A stretch of DNA of 64,000 bases from Elymus sibiricus (lineage: Eukaryota; Streptophyta; Magnoliopsida; Poales; Poaceae): assembly GCA_039707655.1 (NCBI GenBank), contig CM077664.1:195542195-195606194 (forward strand), read 5' to 3'. The position numbers were made by a program, and so were the translations under genes. Under the pieces are notes generated by a model. That model worked only from the letters and a program-made list of their open reading frames with translations. It ran no database searches and was not told the DNA's origin. Below, piece after piece: positions 10,463 through 22,400 of this stretch. Within the stretch, counting starts at the first letter, position 1. Every line of letters starts with the position of its first letter.

Positions 10463-13400
10463 ATGGCGGCGGCGGTGGCGGCGATGCGTTGCGGGAGCGG
10501 GAGCGGGAGCGACGGCGGCGGCGGCGGCTACGACAAGGGCGGGATGGACTCGGGCAAGTACGTGCGGTACACGCCGGAGCAGGTGGAGGCGCTGGAGCGG
10601 GTGTACGCCGAGTGCCCCAAGCCGACCTCCACGCGCAGGCAGCAGCTGCTCCGCGAGTGCCCCATTCTGTCCAACATCGAGCCCAGGCAGATCAAGGTCT
10701 GGTTCCAGAACCGAAGGTGAGCATGCCGGCCGCCGCGCTTCGCCTTTTGTGATTGGATGGAATTTGTTGCATCAGTAGCCATTACGCTGCATGAGAGTGT
10801 AATGGTGGCTGGGTAAATTGAGTAAAGATGGATCACAACAAATGTGTGTGCAAGTCTCTTGCTATTAAAGGAGTTTCTAGTTCTGTGTTGGAGCATATGT
10901 GTACTTTTTCCAATCTGGGTAGGTTCTACATTCAAGCATAATTATCATGGGCTTTTCTCCGTGGGTGCAGGTGTCGTGATAAGCAGAGGAAGGAGTCTTC
11001 GAGGCTTCAGGCCGTGAACAGAAAATTGAGCGCCATGAACAAGCTTCTCATGGAAGAGAATGAGCGTCTCCAGAAGCAGGTCTCCCAGTTGGTTCATGAG
11101 AATGCATACATGAAGCAGCAGCTGCAGAATGTGAGTCTCCATTTTGTTGTTTTACTTTTACGTACAACGTTACTTGTAGGACCTGGATAAGTGTCTGACC
11201 GTGGCTACCTTGTGTTTGCATTGCATTACAGCCTTCGTTGGCCAATGATACAAGTTGTGAGTCAAATGTGACCACTCCTCCAAACCCTCTAAGGGATGCA
11301 AGTAACCCAGCTGGGTAAGTGTTTTTTGTTACTGACGCCAGTCTTTTGGCAACTGGTGGGATCATCCAATTTCCTTTCATTTAAGAACTGTTTACATATC
11401 TTCCTTTCATTGTATTTAGACTCCTTGCAATTGCGGAGGAGACCTTGACAGAGTTCCTCTCAAAGGCTACAGGAACTGCTGTTGATTGGGTCCCGATGCC
11501 TGGGATGAAGGTCAGTTGCCTATTCTGGAGGTTTCTTTGTTCCAACACTGCTACTAACGCTAAGTGGATCTATGCTTGCTCCTTTGTTTCTCCTTCCTGT
11601 GATCAGCCTGGTCCGGATTCGTTTGGTATTGTTGCCGTTTCACATGGTTGCCGAGGTGTCGCTGCCCGTGCCTGTGGTCTGGTGAATCTAGAACCAACAA
11701 AGGTAACCGTATACGTCAAACTTCGTTTGGAACTAAATGTTAGTTCGAGAATGCCTGTTGTTTGTTTCCAAGAGAATCATGCAGAAACCGTCGACGTCTG
11801 CAATTAACCATATTTTGTTTGTCTGATATATAGTGTGGTTTCTAAAAATGAAGAGAGATCTCACAGAAAAACTCTACCCCAGCTTGCCGTGCATCTTCGC
11901 TACCATTTCTCTTAAGATGTAAATAAAATTTATTGGAAAACTGCGTCATAAAAGTTTAAATCTTTTATAAAACAACTTATATTCTGCAAATTCAAACATT
12001 ATTTGAAGATCTTCTCATCTCGCCACCTGAAACAGAAATCCTATCATATTTTCTCACACTCCAAACTTGTCTACAAAATTGAGGCACAATGTTCTATTAA
12101 GAAAATATTCCCTGGAGTTTCTAATATTACTGTGCATTCCAGATTGTGGAGATCTTGAAAGACCGCCCATCTTGGTTCCGTGATTGTCGGAGTCTTGAAG
12201 TTTTTACAATGCTTCCAGCTGGAAACGGTGGGACTATTGAACTTGTTTACATGCAGGTGAGCATTGTGTCATTGATCACTTCTTCCTTTGCACAATAATA
12301 TGGTGTACTTTAGTTCGGTAACTTGTATTGCCCATGCTATTTCTTACTCTTGGTTTGTGCATTCAGATGTATGCTCCTACCACTTTAGTTCCTGCACGTG
12401 ATTTTTGGACACTGAGATACACAACTACAATGGATGATGGAAGTCTCGTGGTGTGTATGAACGTGAATGTTGTATTTTTGTTAGTTTAACTAGAGTGTAA
12501 ATTAGTATCAATAAGTCTTTTGCTTACATCCCTGTATATCGTAGGTTTGTGAGAGATCTTTGAGTGGTTCAGGAGGTGGTCCAAGTACTGCCTCAGCACA
12601 GCAATTTGTAAGGGCTGAGATGCTTCCTAGTGGCTATTTAGTTCGGCCATGCGACGGCGGGGGTTCAATTGTGCATATAGTGGATCATCTGGACCTTGAG
12701 GTCTGGTTTCAAACATAGATGTTAATTCCGTGCATCAAATGTTCCCTCCCATGTTTCTTACTAATTTAATTCAATTATATATTTACAGGCTTGGAGTGTT
12801 CCAGAAGTGCTTCGCCCGCTCTATGAGTCTTCTAGGGTAGTTGCTCAGAAAATGACTACTGCGGTGCGTTCTTAGTTATTACATTTCTTGATCCGCTTTT
12901 ACCTTGAATTTGCATTTGTATGCTATCTGCTGTAGTATGTGTACAATGTCCACCTTTTACTTCAGATGATCAGTTCCTTGTGGCTCGTACTTGGTAGCTC
13001 AGCGCGTCAGCCTAGTGCGATTGTTCAATATCTGTTATAATAGGGACATGGATTTTTGGGATGAACAGTAAAAAATAGTAAAACAATCCAAAAAATTCTG
13101 GTGTGCAAAGTTTCATGGAGAAAAATATATTCGTAATGCTCTGGGCAGCAACAAAATAAATATTGATGCTCCAAATAAGCTTTTTTTGAAACCATCTTGG
13201 AGCTCTGATTTTTTGTTTTTGTCTAGGACAGCACGAAAGTCTTTATGTTTTGGAAATTTGCATGTAGGTAGACCACTAGGCAATACATGATATTTTTTGG
13301 ATTTTACTGTTCATGGTATGGTAGGAGCATGCGTGCTTGGCTCCAGACTAGCACTAGCACTTTTTTTTCTTTTCGAAAAGGAGGATTTTACTGTTCATGT

Positions 13401-16400
13401 TGAGATGGATGTGTGGCCACACGAGGAAGGATCGAGTCCGGAATGATGATATACGAGATAGGGTTGGGGTAGCACCAATTGAAGAGAAGCTTGTCCAACA
13501 TCGTCTGAGATGGTTTGGGCATATTCAGCGCAGGCCTCCAGAAGCTCCAGTGCATAGCGGACGGCTAAAGCGTGTGGATAATGTCAAGAGAGGGTGGGGT
13601 AGACCGAATTTGACATGAGAGGAGTCCGTAAAGAGAGATCTGAAGGATTGGAGTATCACCAAAGAACTAGCCATGGACAGGGGTGCGTGGAAGCTTGCTA
13701 TCCATGTGCCAGAACCATGAGTTGGTCGCGAGATCTTATGGGTTTCACCTCTAGCCTACCCCAACTTGTTTGGGACTAAAGGCTTTGTTGTTGTTGTTGT
13801 CGAAAAGGAGGATTACCCCTGGCCTCTGCATCAAAATGATGCATGCAGCCATCTTTATTAAGTTATTCATCAGAGTCTGACAAAATGAATACAAAGATCG
13901 ACCCAAAGCCACCTTCGAGGCGAACAAAGTAGCTACACCTACAAGTATACAGATGTGCCCTGACCGCATCAACGGACACCATCTAGTCCAGTGGCCTCAA
14001 GAAGCTGTCCGCCTGGCAAGCTAAGAGTACCAACCGGTCTAGGCGTCCCACAACGCGCACCGCGTGCGCACGCTCTAGGATTCGCCGCCGCCATCTTCCG
14101 CCGTCCCATCCTCAGGAGGGATCATTGCCTAGATCTTGCTAGTCCCATCTGCCGTCGACGTCACCATGACGCCAGACAGCGCCACCAGCCTGCGCGTGTC
14201 TATCCAGACGCGCCCGTCGGCGACACTCCGCTGCACCATGCCGCCAAGTCCTGTCGTCGGCCTTGCGATAGATGTAACACCGCTCCTCCTCTTGTCCCCT
14301 CCAGCCAGCTCCTGCTCCAAAACGATGCCCACATGAGGGAGAACGACACCAAAGGCGCCGTCATCGTCCGATCCGGGAGACCTAGATCTAGGGTTTCCCC
14401 CGGAACATCCTGATCGTGTTGACGCAACCTGGAACGACGATGCCTCGAGAAGGAGAAGGACATGACGTCGGAGACGCCGCCATCGTCCGCCATGACCGCG
14501 GTAGGCGTGATTTTCACCGGAAGCCGCGTTGCCCCGATCCCGTAGCTGGCTGGGACCGTGCGGAGCCTTGCCATGAAGACATGTGCCGCCGCTAGTACGC
14601 CGGCAGGGAACCAGCAACCCTCACCGGCCCCACAACACGCAGCCGGCCGGCCATAGGCAAAACCGACGACGGATCTGGCTGGGGATCAGATCCACGGCCG
14701 CCACCGCGCCCACCATCGCCGGAGACCTCGGATCCCGCGGGCCATGGAGGGTAGCGCGGCCGCCGCACGACCAGGGGCGCCGCCCTGGCCGCTGCGTGCG
14801 TGCTCCCCGCTGGACTCGCCCCAGCTGATCCATGATCCAGCACCCCGCCCCCCTCGGCGCCGGTTATTTATGTGGAGGAATGGCCATAATTTAGTTCCTG
14901 TTTTGGCACTGCAGTGCCTAGATATATGCTTAGATTTTTTTTTAGAGAATGGACATCTGATTAGAAATGCTTGTGTTATCCAAAACAATTTTACTACATT
15001 AGTTTAAAGCCATTCGCTGGTTGGTGACTGAGCTCAGATATGCGATACTAAAGCGAGATACTTCAAGATGATACTCATAATTCAGAGCTTTAAGTTTGTT
15101 ATGGCACTTTGGCATACATTGAAAGTAGCTAACTGCTCTTTGCATCTTTTGACTGCTGGATCTTTCTGTAAATCCTAGTTCCGTACTGACCATTTCTTGT
15201 TGTCAAGGCATTACGACACATCAGACAGATTGCTCAAGAAACTAGTGGGGAGGTTGTATATGCTCTGGGGAGGCAGCCTGCTGTTCTGCGGACATTTAGT
15301 CAGAGGCTGAGTAGGTTAGTCCTGGCTAATGATACTGCTACTTTTGCTGTGCATGTCTTGGGCCGATGTTTATTTTGACACCATTTTAATGCCCTTTCAG
15401 AGGATTTAATGATGCTATAAGTGGCTTCAATGATGATGGTTGGTCTGTCATGGCCGGAGATGGCATTGAAGATGTGATTATTGCTTGCAACTCAAAGAAG
15501 ATTAGGAGCAATAACACTGCTCCCAATGCTTTTATAGCTCCTGGAGGTGTTATATGTGCTAAAGCATCAATGTTACTGCAGGTGATGATGCGATTATTAC
15601 ATATAAGTTAATCTGCATTCCCGTTGATAAACACTTAGTTAAGTTTATTAAAACATCTCTTGTTCGATACTGGTATTCTTGCATCTTGTCAAAAATCTGA
15701 TGGCATGCATTTGGGTGGCAGCCTGCTACTTTAGGTTATTGTACTGTTTGTGCTATTGGCTGGTAGTGGTATACTAGAAATGTAGGCTTTGTTTTGTTTC
15801 ACTTGGTGAACATTGCAGACACTGGAGAATTGAAAACCAACTTGGATGTTTCTCTGAATTCTTGTCTGTTATTTTTGAAGTTCTTACTCTGTCTTTGTTT
15901 GCTTTACTAGAGTGTTCCACCAGCAGTACTGGTTCGGTTTCTGAGGGAACATCGGTCTGAATGGGCTGATTATAACTTTGATGCATATTCGGCTTCAGCG
16001 CTGAAATCAAGCTCATGCTCACTTCCTGGGTTGCGTCCCATGAGATTTTCTGGGAGCCAGATCATCATGCCACTTGCTCACACGGTGGAGAATGAGGAGG
16101 TATATTCACAAATCTTTGCATGTACAGCCGTATGATTTGCTAGATGTCGACATGATTACTCTTCGAAACATTTCAAATTCCTGTCGCTCATTGCTATATG
16201 CGTTATTGATCTATCCATGTAGATAATTGTGATTGATTGTCCTTGGTTGCATTTTCACGCTCTTCATTCTTGTAAATTTCCCATTTGTGTCTCATGTAAC
16301 CTTCGTAGCTAGTATTCCCTTCATTGCATGTGCTTCGTGCAACTTTCCTTGTTTAATAGTGTGGCAGATTGGTAGAATAGCAATAGGTCATTGGCAAGTG

Positions 16401-19400
16401 AGCCTTATAACAAGTCTATATCATTTGGAGTGGATAATAAACAATATGTGCATATATGGTAGGACTAGGGTTCCTACCAGGCCTGCGGCGTAGGTTGTAT
16501 GGGCAAGGTGGAGGTGGGCGAGGAGTGGAGCGGGCGCGCCGGCGAGTCGGCGCCGTCGCGGCTAGGGTTTATGGCGGCGGCGGCTGGTTGGAGGTGGCTA
16601 GGGTTCCGGCTCCTAGGAGGAGCCGGGCAACAGAGATGATAATAATCTTTATTGCTTAATTCCGAAATAAGTGTTTACATCGACTTATATAATCTCCTGG
16701 ATGCCTAAGATAACTTGGAGACTAAGATAACTAAGATAACTTTGGGTTAAGCCCATAACTAAGCCTGCCCATTGGGCCTCCTCCGGTTATACACTAAACC
16801 GGTCATAACATCTCTCCCCGCCTGCGCAAACAGCTCGTCCTCGAGCTGAAAGTCTGGATAGTGTTGGCGGAATTCATCACGCTGCTCCCAAGTAGCCTCC
16901 TCCTCCGGAAGGCCTGCCCACTGAATCAGGACGAACCACACGCCGCGACGTAGCTGCGCCTGCAACACCTTCGCCGGCTCCGGAAGAATGCGACCATCGG
17001 CGGTCGGAGGAAGCGCCGGAGGAGCCGCCGGTGGCTCACCACGAAAGGGCTTGAGCAGTCCCACATGGAAGACGTCGTGGATGCGAGCGCGGGCTGGAAG
17101 CTGAAGACGATAGGCCACCTTCCCAATACGCTCCAAGATGGGAAAGGGCCCGGCGTAGCGAGGGCCGAGCTTGCGCTTCGCGCGCGGGTCGAGTGACTGC
17201 GTAGAGCGGTGGAGAAGACGCAGCCACACCCAGTCACCCACCGCGAACTCCGCCTCGCGATGATGGTCGTCGTAGTAGTGCTTGGCCAGCTGCTGGGCCT
17301 GAAGTAGACGCTGACGGACCTCAGCAAGCATCTCGTCACGTGTGCGGATAAGGTCACCCGCAACCTCCGTCCGAGCCGTCTCCGGGTCCACCGGAAGGAT
17401 AGGCGGGGGTGGTCGTCCATAGACCACCTCAAACGGCGTAGCACGCAGGGCGGAGTGATATGAGGTGTTGTAGCAGTACTCTGCCCAAGAGAGCCAGTCC
17501 ACCCAAGCTCGAGGCCGATCACCTGTCACACAACGCAAATACATGGCAATGACCTTGTTAACCACCTCGGACTGGCCGTCCGTCTGAGGGTGGAACGCCG
17601 TGCTCAGGCGGAGCTGGACGCCCGCCATCCTGAAGAGGTCGCGCCAGACATGGCCCGTGAACACCGGGTCCCGATCACTGACGATCGAAGCGGGGAACCC
17701 GTGCAGACGGACGATGCCTTCGAAGAAGGCCCGGGCCACGGACGCCGCCGTGTACGGATGGCCGAGCGCGATGAAGTGGGCGTACTTGGAGAAGCGGTCG
17801 ACCACCGTGAGAATGACCGACTTGCCGCCCACCTTGGGGAGGCCCTCGATGAAGTCCATGGAGATATCCGCCCAGACCTGAGACGGCACCTCCAAGGGCT
17901 GAAGTAACCCAGCCGGCCTCAGGGTCTCCGTCTTGTTGCGCTGGCATGTCTGACAAGACCGAACCCAGTCGCGGACCAGGGCTCGATCGCCAGGCATGTA
18001 GAAGTCGGCGCGGAGACGATGGAGGGTTTTCTGCACACCCTCATGACCCGCCGAGTGGGCGAGCTGTAACACCTGGTGACGGAGATCATCATGCGCCGGA
18101 ACAAAGATCCGGCGCCCATGGAGAAGCAGTCCGTTAGAGAAGCGCCAAGGCTCCTCCAGGTCGCCGGCCGCGAGCTGCTGCTGAAGACGGACGGCGTCGT
18201 CGGCCGTCGCAGTCGCGCGGCGAATGTCGGCGAAGAGACCGAACGTCGGCCCGGAGCGGATGCACAGGACCGCCCCCTCGGACTCGTCGGCGGAGGGAAC
18301 GAGGTCGGAGTCGCGACGGGACAGCGCGTCGGCCACGGTGTTAAGGCGGCCTGGTCGATACTCGACTGAGAAGTCGAAGCCAAAGAGCTTGCTGATCCAC
18401 TGGTGCTGCGGCACGGTCGACAGCCGTTGGTCCAGCAAGAACTTCAAGCTGTAGTGGTCCGTGCGAATGTGGAAGGACCGTCCCCACAAGTACGGCCGCC
18501 AATGGCGAACGGCCTGCACAAGGCCAATGAGCTCCCGCTCGTACGCCGCCAGTTTAAGATGGCGCGGAGCGAAAGGCCGGCTGAAGAAGGCGAGGGGCCC
18601 ATCGCCCTGATGAAGCACGGCGCCGAAACCCGCGCCCGAGGCGTCACAGTCCACCACGAACGGGCGGTCGAAGTCGGGCATCTGGAGGACGGGGCCCGTC
18701 GTGAGGGCCCCCTTGAGGGCCTCGAATGCCGCCGTCGCCTCGTCGTCCCAGGCGAAGGCGTCGCGGCGGAGCAACCGCGTGAGGGGCGCCGCGATGAGCC
18801 CGAACTCCCGGATAAATTTCCGGTAGTAGCCTGCGAGGCCGAGGAACCCGCGAAGAGCCCGCGGCGAGTGAGGCGGCGGCCATGCGGCGACGGCCGCCAC
18901 CTTGTCGGCGTCCATAGCCACCCCGTCGGCCGAGATGACATGGCCGAGGTAGGCGACGGTAGGCGTCCCGAACGAGCACTTCGAGCGCTTAAGATGAAGG
19001 TGGTGCGCCCGAAGCTCGTTGAAGACGATGGCGACGTGCTGGAGGTGCTCGGCCCAGGTGGCGCTGTAGATAAGAATGTCAGCAAAGAAAACAAGCACAA
19101 ACCGCCGTAAGTAGGGCCGTAGGACGTCGTTCATCAGGGCCTGGAAAGTCGCCGGGGCGTTGGCGAGGCCGAAGGGCATCACCAAGAACTCGAAGTGGCC
19201 ATGGTGGGTGCGAAACGCCGTCTTGGCGATGTCGTCCGGATGCATACGCACCTGATGGTAGCCGGACCGGAGATCGAGCTTGGTGAAGAAGCGCGCCCCA
19301 TGGAGCTCATCCAAGAGCTCGTCGACCACCGGTATGGGGAACTTGTCCTTGAGAGTGAGCGCGTTCAGGGCGCGGTAGTCAATGCAGAAACGCCATGTGC

Positions 19401-22400
19401 CGTCCGACTTACGGACGAGAAGCACCGGCGCGGAGAAGGGCGACGTGGAGATCCGGATGATGCCCGCGGCGAGCATGAGGGCACACTGGCGCTCCAACTC
19501 ATTCTTCTGCAGCTGGGGATAGCGGTAGGGCCGAACGGCCACAGGGGCGGAGCCCGGCAGAAGATGGATACGGTGGTCGTAGACCCGGGCTGGCGGGAGG
19601 CCCTGCAGCTCGTCGAAAAGGTCGCTGTGCTGCTGTAGAAGGTGATCCAAGAGGGGGTGCTCGGCCTCCGAGGACGCCGCGGCCAACTGGAGCTGCGGTG
19701 TGGTCGGCGTGGCGCCCCCAAGGCCGTCCCACCGGATCCGGCGGTCCTTTCGCCAGAACGTCATCGTCAGCGCATCGAAGTCCCAAAGGATGGGACCGAG
19801 GGTCCGTAGAAAATCCACGCCGAGGATGAAATCGAAGCAGCCCAGGTCGATCCCTGCACAGGTGATGGAGAAGTGTTCGCCGCCGATGGAGATGGGAACG
19901 TCGCGGGCGAGCCCATGACACCGGAGGCGATCGCCGTTCGCCACGGTGACCCGAAGGCGCTCCCCGCCCGTCGTCGGAAGGGCAAGACGACGCAGTGTCG
20001 CCTCGGGCAGGAAGTTATGGGTGGATCCGGTATCCACCAAGGCCACCAACCGCTCGCCATGGATTATCACCGGCAACAGCATGGTCCGCTCGTCACGGAT
20101 GCCGGCGAGGGCGTGGAGGGAGACGACGAAAGCCGTCGCCGTGGTATCCGCGGGGGCGTCGTCAGCCGCCGCGGGTGGCGGGGGCGCGTCGGTCGAGGTG
20201 TCCTCCTCGGTATAGTCGACCGTCTCCAAGTAGAAGAGGCGCGGACAGACATGGGTCGGCGTATAGGGCTCGTCGCAGTTAAAGCAGAGGCCCTGGCGTC
20301 GCCGCTCCATCTGCTCTGCCGGAGAAAGACGACGGAAGGGCCGCGTCGGCGCAGGCGTCGCCGGCGCAGCCTGTGGTGGTCGCCCTGGCGCCGGGCCTGG
20401 GCGTGTGGTAGGTCGGCCTCCCCGAGCCGGCGCGGCAGGCTGCATGGCCTGAGCCCGACTCTCGAAGGCGCGGGCGTAGTACATGGCCTGCTGGAGATCC
20501 TGAGGTCCTCGGAGCTCGACGTCCACGCGGATGTGATCCGGAAGGCCCCCTACAAAGAGGTCGGCCCGCTGCTGGGCTGTCACGCCCGTCGCGTGGCAGG
20601 CCAGGGCCTGGAAGCGGTCGGCGAAGTCCTGCACCGTAGAGGTGAAAGGGAGACGACCGAGCTCCGCCAGGCGGCTCCCGCGAACCGGGGGCCCGAAGCG
20701 AAGAAGGCAGAGCTCGCGGAATCGCTCCCAAGGAGGCATGGCGCCCTCGTCCTGCTCGAGGGCGTAGTACCAGGTCTGAGCCGCGCCACGGAGGTGGTAC
20801 GACGCGAGCCACGTCCGCTCCGATGCGAGGGTGCGCTGCCCGCGGAAGAACTGGTCACACTGGTTTAGCCAGTTAAGGGGATCCTCTGTGCCGTCATAGG
20901 TGGCGAAGTCGAGTTTGGCGAACCGCGGCGGAGTCTGCGGCGGCCCGCCGTGGCGCGCAGGCTCGGGGGCGCGAAACAGCGACGCGGGGGGTGCCTGGTC
21001 GGAGAAGTCCGGGCCGTGGTTGGCGGAGCCGGACGGCCCGCCGAACTGCGGAAACGGGGTCGGCTCGACTGGGGCCGTGGTGTAGACCGGCGAAGATCCC
21101 GCCGCCCATGCTGGCAGGGGTGACGGGGACGGTGGGAACCGGACCTGATGGATGGGTAACCGGGGAGGGGAGGCCGCGCCCGAGGTGGTCCCGGCCGAAA
21201 GCGCGGGTAACGGCCGTTGCTGGACCGACGACGCGGCGATCTGCGGCTGCTGCAGCGGCCACCAGGAAGCAGCGTGGGGCGCGGGCGGTGCAGACCAGAG
21301 GGTCGCCGTGGCCTGCGGTGGCCCGGGCGCCGCGCCCGCCTGGTGTGGCCAGTACGGGAGACCGCCGTACGCGGGCGCGCCCTGATGTGGCCAGGGCGGG
21401 GACGTATAGGGGCTCGCCCCGATCCCGTACGGCAGCTGCTGGTGTTGGAGACCGGGGGCGGCGCTCGGGGCCGAGGACGGGTGGCCGTAGGCACCGAGCC
21501 CAATCTGCTGCTGGAGTTGCAGCCCGTGGACGGCGGTGCAGAGGTGCTCAAGCGTGGCGGCGAGGTTCTCCAGAGTCAAGGCGGCCGCCGGTGGAGGGGC
21601 CGACGCGCCTGGCGACGGCGGGGCAAGTGGCGCCGTGGTGGATGCGGGACCCGCCAGCATGGTCCCGGCGGAGGTGAACGGCGCGAGGCTGATGGGCGTC
21701 GTCGTCATGGTCGCGGCGGTACCGGCGGACAGCGGCGGCGGTGGAGGCGGCAGCGACATGATCGCAACTTGGTCTCTGGATACCAAATTGGTAGGACTAG
21801 GGTTCCTACCAGGCCTGCGGCGTAGGTTGTATGGGCAAGGTGGAGGTGGGCGAGGAGTGGAGCGGGCGCGCCGGCGAGTCGGCGCCGTCGCGGCTAGGGT
21901 TTATGGCGGCGGCGGCTGGTTGGAGGTGGCTAGGGTTCCGGCTCCTAGGAGGAGCCGGGCAACAGAGATGATAATAATCTTTATTGCTTAATTCCGAAAT
22001 AAGTGTTTACATCGACTTATATAATCTCCTGGATGCCTAAGATAACTTGGAGACTAAGATAACTAAGATAACTTTGGGTTAAGCCCATAACTAAGCCTGC
22101 CCATTGGGCCTCCTCCGGTTATACACTAAACCGGTCATAACAATATACAAGATATGTTGATAAATTGCATGCTATTTTTCTTGATGAGCGTAATAACATG
22201 AAACCTTGATGAATAATTCAATATGCAGATTCTAGAAGTTGTTCGTCTTGAAGGGCAAGCGCTCGATGAGGGTCTTTTATCAAGAGATATCCACCTGCTT
22301 CAGGTAATAACCGACAGTTCATTGATTTAGTCTCTAGTGTTCTATTATCTGATCAATCAACCAGTTGGATTTCACTTTGCACGTTACTTATTAATTGGAT

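Larger units (their letters stand above)
12864..15207 (+). other. Intron 9, enlarged by retroposon insertions
   Basis: At 2344 bp this is far longer than most introns of the gene. It holds an AT-rich repeat-like stretch (about 13020-13340, with AACAGTAAAAAATAG near the left and a related TTTTACTGTTC near the right), then a poly(T)-headed GC-rich block with a nested LINE piece (13361-14870). The last 330 bp appear to be original intron. Donor GTGCGT and acceptor TTGTCAAG are both usable. Confidence 0.8.
16457..22142 (-). mobile_element. Complete chromovirus-type Ty3/Gypsy retrotransposon (Reina-like) in intron 12
   Basis: The 5686-bp element has two 354-bp LTRs (16457-16810 and 21789-22142) with TG...CA ends. 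Read base by base they appear identical. The duplication ATATA flanks it at 16452-16456 and 22143-22147. On the minus strand the primer site TTGGTATCCAGAG (21786-21774) resembles the initiator tRNA-Met type. The polypurine tract AGGCGGGGAGA lies at 16811-16821. One long ORF encodes gag to chromodomain. Short LTRs, small size and a C-terminal chromodomain fit the Reina clade. Identical LTRs imply a very recent insertion. Confidence 0.95.
16100..22228 (+). other. Intron 12 containing a complete LTR retrotransposon
   Basis: Donor GTATAT at 16100 and acceptor ATATGCAG at 22228. Without the 5686-bp element and one 5-bp duplication the intron would be about 440 bp, similar to its neighbours. The element lies antisense to the gene. 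Both splice sites are untouched and well away from the insertion, so correct splicing is possible. Confidence 0.9.

Noticed and set aside
10528..10935. 135-aa minus ORF across exon 1 and intron 1
   Set aside because: Overlaps the homeodomain exon on the opposite strand and has no independent support.
13397..13615. Short ORF resembling a protein gene in intron 9
   Set aside because: It is the end of a LINE polyprotein with flanking target duplications, not a host exon.
17590..19110. Several long plus-strand ORFs opposite the integrase and reverse transcriptase
   Set aside because: Mirror frames of a high-GC coding region; no signature of their own.
19873..20868. 331-aa plus-strand ORF
   Set aside because: Antisense shadow of the GC-rich gag-protease part of the intron 12 polyprotein.
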